The notes under the pieces: generated by a model
The model's database searches: none
Told to the model about the DNA's origin: nothing
The model's input: only the letters and a program-made list of their open reading frames with translations
NCBI GenBank assembly: GCA_050249455.1
Contig: JBFWQM010000002.1
Coordinates: 19,770-83,769, forward strand
From: JBFWQM01 sp050249455
GTDB taxonomy: Bacteria; Pseudomonadota; Alphaproteobacteria; MPNO01; VGEU01
Reading direction: 5' to 3'
Length of the DNA: 64,000 bases
Translations under genes and position numbers: made by a program
Shown here: positions 58,611 through 64,000 of the stretch, piece by piece
Layout of the letters: each line of letters starts with the position of its first letter
Numbering within the stretch: position 1 is the first letter of the stretch

Positions 58611-59729
58611 CTAGGAGGCCGCTTCGGGGGTGACCGGCTGGCCGTTGCGGACCTTCTGGATACCGCGGGTGATCACCACGTCCTGCGGGCCGAGTCCGTT
58701 CACGATCTCGACGTAGCCGACCTGGCGGGCGCCGACGCTGACTTCCTTGCGCATGGCGCGGCCGTTGACCACGGCGAAGACGAAGTGCTTGGTGCCTTCC
58801 GGGACGATCGCCTCCTCGGGGATCAGGAGGGCGTTCTCGCGGCGGTCGAGCGTCAGCTCGACGTTCATGAACTGGCCGGGCCGCAGCGTCTCCTCCGCGT
58901 TGGGGAAGATGGCGTTGACCCGGATCGAGCGCGTCGCGGGGTCGATGCGCGTGTCGATCACCGAGACCTCGCCCTGGAAGGCGCGGTTCTCCACCCCCGG
59001 CGAGGTCGCCTTCACCGGCACGCCGGCGCGCAGCCGCGACAGCGCCGTCTCCGGCACCGAGAACTCGACCTTGATCACCGAGATGTCGTCCAGCGTGGTG
59101 ATCGCCGTCCCGGGCGGCACCAGCGCGCCCAGGCTGACCTGGCGCAGCCCGACGCGGCCGTTGAACGGCGCCGTGATACGCAGGTCGTCGAGCCGCGCCT
59201 CGGCCATCTTGAGCCGGGCGTCGGCGGCGCGCGACTGCTGCTCCAGCTCGTCGATGCGGGCCTCGGACATGGTCAGGTTGCGCAGCTGCTTGGCGCGGCT
59301 CAGCCGGGTGCGCGCCTCGTCGCGCTGGGCGCGCACGTTCTCCAGGTCGGCGCGGCGCTCGCCGCTGTCGAGCTCGACCAGCACGGTCCCGGCGGCGACC
59401 TTCTGGCCCTCGCGGAAGTTGATCTTCGCGACGATGCCGGTCTGCTTGGCGGTGATCGTCACCGCCTCGTTGGCGCGCGCGGTGCCGACGGATTCGATCT
59501 GGTCGATGACGACGTCGCGGCGGACCGGCGCCACCACCACCGTCAGCGGCGGACCGGCCGGCTGGCCGCGGCCGCGCATCTCCTGCCCGGCGGCAGGGGC
59601 GGCATTGGCGCCGCCAGCGACCGGGCCGGTGGCATGGCGGGCGCCGCCGCGGTCGGAAAGCAGCAGCCAGCCGCCGATTCCGCCCGCGATCACGACTGCG
59701 ACGATGGCGACTTGTACCAGACGACGCAT
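58611..59729 (-). CDS. RND periplasmic adaptor (membrane fusion) protein
   Basis: 372 residues. One N-terminal anchor helix (LVQVAIVAVVIAGGIGGWLLL) precedes a low-complexity linker. The lipoyl domain is in two parts (VTITAKQTGIVAKINFREG and DLRITAPFNGRVGL) around a coiled-coil hairpin (about residues 125-195). Beta-barrel and membrane-proximal domains follow (GTKHFVFAVVNGRAMRK). It lacks the lipobox Cys of AcrA. The start at 59729 has GGAG upstream and was preferred over an upstream GTG/ATG frame. First gene of the efflux operon, with a sigma70-like promoter about 185 bases upstream. Confidence 0.88.
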   Translation of the reverse strand: MRRLVQVAIVAVVIAGGIGGWLLLSDRGGARHATGPVAGGANAAPAAGQEMRGRGQPAGPPLTVVVAPVRRDVVIDQIESVGTARANEAVTITAKQTGIVAKINFREGQKVAAGTVLVELDSGERRADLENVRAQRDEARTRLSRAKQLRNLTMSEARIDELEQQSRAADARLKMAEARLDDLRITAPFNGRVGLRQVSLGALVPPGTAITTLDDISVIKVEFSVPETALSRLRAGVPVKATSPGVENRAFQGEVSVIDTRIDPATRSIRVNAIFPNAEETLRPGQFMNVELTLDRRENALLIPEEAIVPEGTKHFVFAVVNGRAMRKEVSVGARQVGYVEIVNGLGPQDVVITRGIQKVRNGQPVTPEAAS

Positions 59730-59912
59730 CCGCTCCGCTTTCCGGGCCTGCGCCCGCGCAAGATGGCCCCGGCGCATTCTGCGCCGCGGCAGGCTCGACT
59801 CTTCGGCGTGGTCGCAGGCAACGCACGGCGCGAGCGGGCGCTCGCTGGCGCCAGCGCACGGGCGTCGTCTCCGTGCCGTGGCGACCTCGGCTGCAGACTC
59901 GGCTTCGCGGCA

Positions 59913-59943
59913 ATCATAGATCGAAATGCGAGTAAAGAGTCAA
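59913..59943 (-). promoter_or_regulatory. Sigma70-like promoter for the RND efflux operon
   Basis: On the minus strand TTGACT (59943-59938) and TATGAT (59918-59913) are 19 bases apart, slightly longer than ideal. This would give a leader of about 175 bases before the adaptor start. Confidence 0.45.
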
Positions 59944-60041
59944 CGAATGACACGCGATTTCGCACCGCCGCGACAACTTCTCGCGAAAAATCAAGTCGGG
60001 ACGATGCCGGACTGCCGCGAAAGGCATCGCAACCGCCCCCC

Positions 60042-60066
60042 GGAATGCCTATAGTCTTGGCATTCC
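60042..60066. promoter_or_regulatory. Inverted repeat before the deacetylase gene
   Basis: GGAATGCC (60042-60049) and GGCATTCC (60059-60066) are perfect inverted copies 9 bases apart, ending 18 bases before the ATG. TATAGT between the arms could be a -10 element, so a bound protein might block transcription. Confidence 0.45.
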
Positions 60067-60084
60067 CCACGAAATGCGGAAGCG

Positions 60085-60996
60085 ATGCTGGTCTTTCATC
60101 ACCCGAGCGCGCTGGAGCACGACACCGGCGGCGGCCATCCCGAGCGGGCCGACCGGGTCCGGGCGGTCGAGGCGGCGCTCGACCGCAGCGGCATCCATCT
60201 GACCCGGCGGGAGGCGCCGCGCGCCTCCCTGGACCACCTGGTCCGGGTGCACCGGCCGGAATACGTCGACGCCCTGCTGGAGGCGGTTCCCGCGCACGGC
60301 CTCGTCATGGTGGACGGCGACACGATCCTGTCGCCGGCGTCGGGCGAGGCGGCGCTGCGGGCGGCCGGCGGCCTTGTCGCGGCGGTCGATGCGGTGTTGG
60401 GCGGCGAGGCGACGACCGCGTTCTGCATCGCCCGGCCCCCCGGCCACCATGCCGAGCCGGCGCGCGGCATGGGCTTCTGCCTGTTCAACAACGTCGCCGT
60501 CGGCGCCGCCCACGCCCGTATCGCCCACGGCGTCAGCCGGGTCGCGATCGTAGATTTCGACGTCCACCACGGCAACGGCACCCAGGCGATCTTCGAGCAC
60601 GATTCCTCGGTCTTCTTCGCCTCCACCCACGAATACCCCCTCTATCCCGGCACCGGGGCGAGCGGCGAGCGCGGCGTCGGCAACATCCTCAACGTGCCGC
60701 TGCGGCCGCGGTCGGGCTCCGCCCAGTTCCGCAATGCGATCGAGGAAGCCGTCCTGCCGGCGCTGCGCGCGTTCGAGCCGGAGTTCCTGATGATCTCCGC
60801 CGGCTTCGACGCGCACGAGCGCGATCCCCTGTCCACGCTGCAGCTGACGGAGGACGACTACGCCTGGGTGACGCGCCGGCTGCGCGAGGTGGCGGAGGCG
60901 TCCTGCGGCGGCCGCATCGTCTCCACCCTCGAAGGCGGCTACGACCTTGCCGCGCTCGGCGCCAGCGCCACGGCGCACGTGCGCGAGCTAGTGTGA
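60085..60996 (+). CDS. Histone deacetylase-family protein (class II-like deacetylase)
   Basis: 303 residues. The zinc-binding Asp-His-Asp is in VDFDVHHGNGTQ and SAGFDAHERDP, with active-site histidines in RPPGHHAEP. GMGFCLFNNVAVGA and STLEGGYDL complete the family pattern. Bacterial members remove acetyl groups from polyamines or small molecules and occasionally from protein lysines. Its place just before xseB-ispA-dxs is common in alphaproteobacteria and argues that this part is chromosomal core. The 103-base gap to xseB may hold a separate promoter. Confidence 0.9.
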   Translation: MLVFHHPSALEHDTGGGHPERADRVRAVEAALDRSGIHLTRREAPRASLDHLVRVHRPEYVDALLEAVPAHGLVMVDGDTILSPASGEAALRAAGGLVAAVDAVLGGEATTAFCIARPPGHHAEPARGMGFCLFNNVAVGAAHARIAHGVSRVAIVDFDVHHGNGTQAIFEHDSSVFFASTHEYPLYPGTGASGERGVGNILNVPLRPRSGSAQFRNAIEEAVLPALRAFEPEFLMISAGFDAHERDPLSTLQLTEDDYAWVTRRLREVAEASCGGRIVSTLEGGYDLAALGASATAHVRELV

Positions 60997-61099
60997 TTCT
61001 GCAACACCTGCGTCATATTTGCCGAGGCGGCGCGCCGGTTGCCTTGCCCGGACGATGCCGCGTCACTACACTCCGCGCCAACGAGGTAAGGCAGTAGGA

Positions 61100-61357
61100 A
61101 TGGCGGAACGCAGGAACCTCAAGGACATCGTGGGGATGTCCTTCGAAGATGCGCTTGCGGAGCTCCAGGCGATCGTCACGCGCCTCGAGAAGGGGGAGGC
61201 GAAGCTGGAGGAGGCGATCGCCGCCTATGAGCGCGGCATGGAGCTGAAGAAGCACTGCGAGGGCAAGCTCGGCGAGGCGAAGGCGACGGTCGAGAAGATC
61301 ACCGTGACGGCAACCGGCGAGGCGCGCCTGGAGCCGGCCGGCGACCTCGCCGTCTGA
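61100..61357 (+). CDS. xseB: Exodeoxyribonuclease VII small subunit
   Basis: 85 residues, normal size. The helical core MSFEDALAELQAIVTRLEKGEAKLEEAI with the following YERGMELKKHCEGKL is the XseB signature. Several small subunits wrap around the large subunit XseA, which degrades single-stranded DNA from both ends; XseA is not in the window. The start MAERRNLKDI (61100) gives the standard length. It is followed after 23 bases by ispA, a usual alphaproteobacterial arrangement. Confidence 0.93.
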   Translation: MAERRNLKDIVGMSFEDALAELQAIVTRLEKGEAKLEEAIAAYERGMELKKHCEGKLGEAKATVEKITVTATGEARLEPAGDLAV

Positions 61358-61380
61358 TCCGTTGGCCACCTTGGTGTTGC

Positions 61381-62304
61381 GTGACACGTACTAGCACGAT
61401 CAAGCAGGCAGCGCCGGCCGCGACGCTGGACCAGGCGCTCACGGAATCCGCCGCGCTGGTCGAGGCGGTGCTGGAGCGCGTGCTGCCGCCGGCGGACGGC
61501 CCGGTGGCGCGCCTCTATGGCGCGATGCGCTATTCCACCCTGGGCGCCGGCAAGCGGCTGCGCCCGTTCCTGGTGCTCGCCGGGGCGCGCATGTGCGGCG
61601 CCGACGATGCGCGCGCCCTGCGGGTCGGCGCGGCGGTCGAGCTCATCCACACCTATTCGCTGATCCACGACGACCTGCCGGCGATGGACGACGACGACCT
61701 GCGCCGCGGCAAGCCGTCGTGCCACGTCGCCTATGACGAGGCGACCGCCATTCTGGCCGGCGACGCCCTCCTGACCCTGGCGTTCGAGGTGCTGGCCGAG
61801 CCGGCGACGCATCCCGACGGCGCCGTGCGCTGCGACCTGGTGCGCGCGCTGGCCGACGCCGCGGGCGGCCGCGGCATGGTGGCAGGCCAGGTGCTCGACC
61901 TGGCCGGGGAGCACGGCGAGGCCGACCTCGCCGCGATCACCCGGATGGAGCGCCTGAAGACCGGCGCCCTGATTGCCTTCTCGTGCGAGGCCGGCGCCAT
62001 GGTCGCCGGCGCCGGCGCCGAGGATCGGGCCGCGCTGAAGGCCTATGGCAGCGACCTGGGGCTTGCCTTCCAGGTGGTCGACGACCTTCTTGACGTGGAA
62101 GGCGTTGAGGCCGCAGTCGGCAAGAAGGTCGGCAAGGACGCCGCCGCCGGCAAGGCGACGTTCGTGGCCGCGCTTGGCGTGCGCGCCGCCCGCGCCAAGG
62201 CTCAGGAGCTGATCGACGGCGCCACCGCGCGCCTCGACCGCTTCGGCGACTCGGCGGCGCTGTTCCGCGACGTGGCGCGTTTCGTGTTGGATCGCAAGGC
62301 CTAA
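61381..62304 (+). CDS. ispA: Farnesyl diphosphate synthase (short-chain polyprenyl synthetase)
   Basis: 307 residues from a GTG. The first Asp-rich motif is DDLPAMDDDD and the second is DDLLD, both binding Mg-diphosphate; GAGKRLRP and the KTG of LKTGALIAF are further family marks. The insertion of two residues in the first motif (DDxxxxD) marks the bacterial FPP synthase type. It condenses isopentenyl diphosphate with dimethylallyl and geranyl diphosphate in the cytosol. It lies directly before dxs, with a 12-base gap. Confidence 0.93.
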   Translation: MTRTSTIKQAAPAATLDQALTESAALVEAVLERVLPPADGPVARLYGAMRYSTLGAGKRLRPFLVLAGARMCGADDARALRVGAAVELIHTYSLIHDDLPAMDDDDLRRGKPSCHVAYDEATAILAGDALLTLAFEVLAEPATHPDGAVRCDLVRALADAAGGRGMVAGQVLDLAGEHGEADLAAITRMERLKTGALIAFSCEAGAMVAGAGAEDRAALKAYGSDLGLAFQVVDDLLDVEGVEAAVGKKVGKDAAAGKATFVAALGVRAARAKAQELIDGATARLDRFGDSAALFRDVARFVLDRKA

Positions 62305-62316
62305 GGAGACCGATCG

Positions 62317-64000
62317 GTGGGTAATCAGGAACCGCGGCCGCATCTCGATCGGGTAGGGGAACCGAAGGACATCCGCGACTGGGATGCCGAGGCGCTGAAG
62401 GCGCTCGCCGACGAGCTGCGCGCGGAGACCATCGACGCGGTGTCGGAGACCGGCGGACATCTCGGCGCCGGGCTCGGCGTCGTCGAGCTGACGGTCGCGC
62501 TGCACCACCTGTTCGACACCCCCGAGGACATCCTGATCTGGGACGTCGGCCACCAGTGCTATCCGCACAAGATCCTGACCGGCCGGCGGCCACGCATCCG
62601 CACCCTGCGCCAGGGCGGCGGGCTGTCGGGGTTCACCAAGCGGTCCGAGAGCGTCTACGACCCGTTCGGCGCGGCGCATTCCTCGACCTCGATCTCCGCC
62701 GGCCTCGGCTTCGCCGTGTCGCGCGACCTGCAGGCCAAGAAGAACCGGGTGGTCGCCGTGATCGGCGACGGCGCGATGTCGGCCGGCATGGCCTACGAGG
62801 CGATGAACAATGCCGGCGCGATGGCGACCCGGCTGATCGTTATCCTCAACGACAACGACATGTCGATCGCGCCGCCGGTCGGCGCGATGAGCGCCTACCT
62901 GTCGAAGCTCGTCTCGTCGAAGCCGTACCGCAACCTGCGGCATTTGACCCGCGACCTGGCCAAGAAGTTCCCGCGCTCGATCGAGACCGCGGTCAAGCGG
63001 GCGGAGGAATACGCCCGCGGCCTGCTGACCGGCGGCACCCTGTTCGAGGAGCTCGGCTTCTACTACGTCGGGCCGATCGACGGGCACAACCTCGACCACC
63101 TGCTGCCGGTGCTGCGCAACGTGCGCGACGACGAGGAGGTCGGCCCCATCCTGGTCCACGTCGTGACCCAGAAGGGCAAGGGCTACCCGCCGGCGGAAGC
63201 GTCCGCCGACAAGTACCACGGCGTCGGCCGGTTCGACGTCGTCACCGGCACCCTGGAGAAGGCGAAGCCCAACGCGCCCGCCTACCAGACCGTGTTCGGC
63301 GAATCGCTGATCAAGGAAGCGGCCAAGGACGACAAGATCGTCGCCATCACCGCCGCCATGCCGTCCGGCACCGGCATCAACCTGTTCGAGAAGGCGTTCC
63401 CGCGGCGCACCTTCGACGTCGGCATCGCCGAGCAGCATGCGGTGACCTTCGCCGCCGGCATGGCGGCCGACGGCATGAAGCCGTTCGTCGCGATTTATTC
63501 TACGTTCCTGCAGCGCGGCTACGACCAGGTCGTGCACGACGTGGCGATCCAGGGCCTGCCGGTGCGCTTCGCGATGGACCGCGCCGGGCTGGTCGGCGCC
63601 GACGGCCAGACCCATGCCGGCGCGTTCGACCTCGCTTATCTCGGCTGCCTGCCGGGCATCGTGCTGATGGCGCCGGCCGACGAGGCGGAGCTGGTGCACA
63701 TGGTGGCGACCGCGGCGCAGATCGACGACCGTCCCAGCGCGCTGCGCTACCCGCGCGGCGAGGGCATCGGCATCGACCTGCCGCTCGAAGGCATGGCGCT
63801 GCCGATCGGCAAGGGTCGCCTCGTGCGCGAAGGCACCAAGGTCGCGATCCTGTCGCTCGGGCCGCGCCTGGCGGAATCGCTGAAGGCGGCGGAGGAGCTC
63901 GCGACGCGCGGGCTCTCGACCACCGTGGTCGACGCCCGCTTCGCCAAGCCGATCGACGCCGACCTGATCACCCGGCTCGCCAAGGAGCACGAGGTGCTGA
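62317..64000 (+). CDS. dxs: 1-deoxy-D-xylulose-5-phosphate synthase, cut at window edge
   Basis: 561 codons are present of about 640 expected; the C-terminal end lies beyond the window. The GTG start has AAGGAG 8 bases upstream. Thiamine diphosphate sites include [16 protein letters not shown] and [16 protein letters not shown], and the transketolase middle domain has [15 protein letters not shown] and [19 protein letters not shown]. It makes DXP from pyruvate and glyceraldehyde-3-phosphate, the first step of the MEP isoprenoid pathway whose products feed the ispA enzyme encoded just upstream. Confidence 0.95.
   Translation, partial: MGNQEPRPHLDRVGEPKDIRDWDAEALKALADELRAETIDAVSETGGHLGAGLGVVELTVALHHLFDTPEDILIWDVGHQCYPHKILTGRRPRIRTLRQGGGLSGFTKRSESVYDPFGAAHSSTSISAGLGFAVSRDLQAKKNRVVAVIGDGAMSAGMAYEAMNNAGAMATRLIVILNDNDMSIAPPVGAMSAYLSKLVSSKPYRNLRHLTRDLAKKFPRSIETAVKRAEEYARGLLTGGTLFEELGFYYVGPIDGHNLDHLLPVLRNVRDDEEVGPILVHVVTQKGKGYPPAEASADKYHGVGRFDVVTGTLEKAKPNAPAYQTVFGESLIKEAAKDDKIVAITAAMPSGTGINLFEKAFPRRTFDVGIAEQHAVTFAAGMAADGMKPFVAIYSTFLQRGYDQVVHDVAIQGLPVRFAMDRAGLVGADGQTHAGAFDLAYLGCLPGIVLMAPADEAELVHMVATAAQIDDRPSALRYPRGEGIGIDLPLEGMALPIGKGRLVREGTKVAILSLGPRLAESLKAAEELATRGLSTTVVDARFAKPIDADLITRLAKEHEVL

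Larger units (their letters stand above)
59730..60084. other. Divergent intergenic region, no gene seen
   Basis: These 355 bases separate the RND efflux operon from the deacetylase gene. I see no coding signal in them. The half nearer the deacetylase gene is less GC-rich than the surroundings and holds the promoter and inverted repeat listed separately. Confidence 0.6.

Noticed and set aside
56748..61097. A 1449-codon plus-strand open frame
   Set aside because: It lies opposite the RND pump and adaptor and runs out of frame through the deacetylase gene; composition is that of antisense.

Overview
The window is 64 kb of very GC-rich DNA (about 70% by eye) with closely packed genes, many start/stop overlaps and short divergent promoter regions. 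The gene set and the order histone-deacetylase-like / xseB / ispA / dxs at the right end point to an alphaproteobacterium, probably Rhodospirillales or Hyphomicrobiales. That placement is inferred from gene content, because the window has no rRNA or other marker gene. I found no tRNA, rRNA, CRISPR array or classical insertion sequence. Several families of short GC-rich palindromic repeats sit between genes.

Layout. 1-12 kb (mostly minus strand): a cut PQQ/sorbosone-dehydrogenase-like gene coupled to an EamA permease, a three-subunit molybdenum hydroxylase operon (FAD, 2Fe-2S, Mo), a metallophosphoesterase, a Sel1/SPOR envelope protein, a secreted RTX protein and an unrecognised membrane-anchored protein. 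12-22 kb: a catabolic cluster with an acyl-CoA-synthetase-like ligase, a UbiD-family decarboxylase, a Rieske dioxygenase alpha subunit, two alpha/beta hydrolases and three Fe(II)/2-oxoglutarate oxygenases. It is interrupted by two small DUF559 nuclease genes, each enclosed by an inverted pair of a 36-bp GC-rich repeat. 22-25 kb: a MarR / EmrA-like / EmrB-like efflux operon divergent from the oxygenases across a perfect 14-bp palindrome.

25-32 kb: an unknown GYPECC protein, a UdgX fusion protein translationally coupled to a DNA-repair-type radical SAM protein, and an operon of ornithine-cyclodeaminase-like, gentisate-dioxygenase-like and DapA-like proteins. 32-38 kb: a large class III cyclase/ATPase/TPR regulator, a dual-specificity phosphatase, a MarR regulator and a second, canonical UbiD protein. 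38-45.6 kb: a giant mosaic adhesin-like protein between two paralogous MetE-C-like methyltransferase genes. 45.6-55.4 kb: a sulfur-flavoured block with a thiocyanate-hydrolase-like split nitrile hydratase, a VOC protein, an EamA permease, a cytochrome b561, a DUF423 protein, a SoeABC/DmsABC-type molybdoenzyme and a persulfide-dioxygenase-like protein. 55-60 kb: an RND efflux pump. 60-64 kb: a deacetylase and the start of isoprenoid synthesis (xseB, ispA, dxs).

How the genes may work together. The left two thirds looks like accessory catabolism of aromatic or carboxylated substrates: ligation to CoA, ring hydroxylation, decarboxylation, hydrolysis, and MarR control. The 45-55 kb block could link thiocyanate or nitrile hydrolysis to persulfide and then sulfite oxidation, but this is inferred from neighbourhood only.

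The least explained structure is the pair of DUF559 cassettes at 13.8-14.3 and 19.0-19.5 kb. In each, the two inverted arms share a sequence variant that the other cassette lacks, the reading frame opens at or inside one arm and runs through the other, and the stop codon overlaps the start of the next operon gene.
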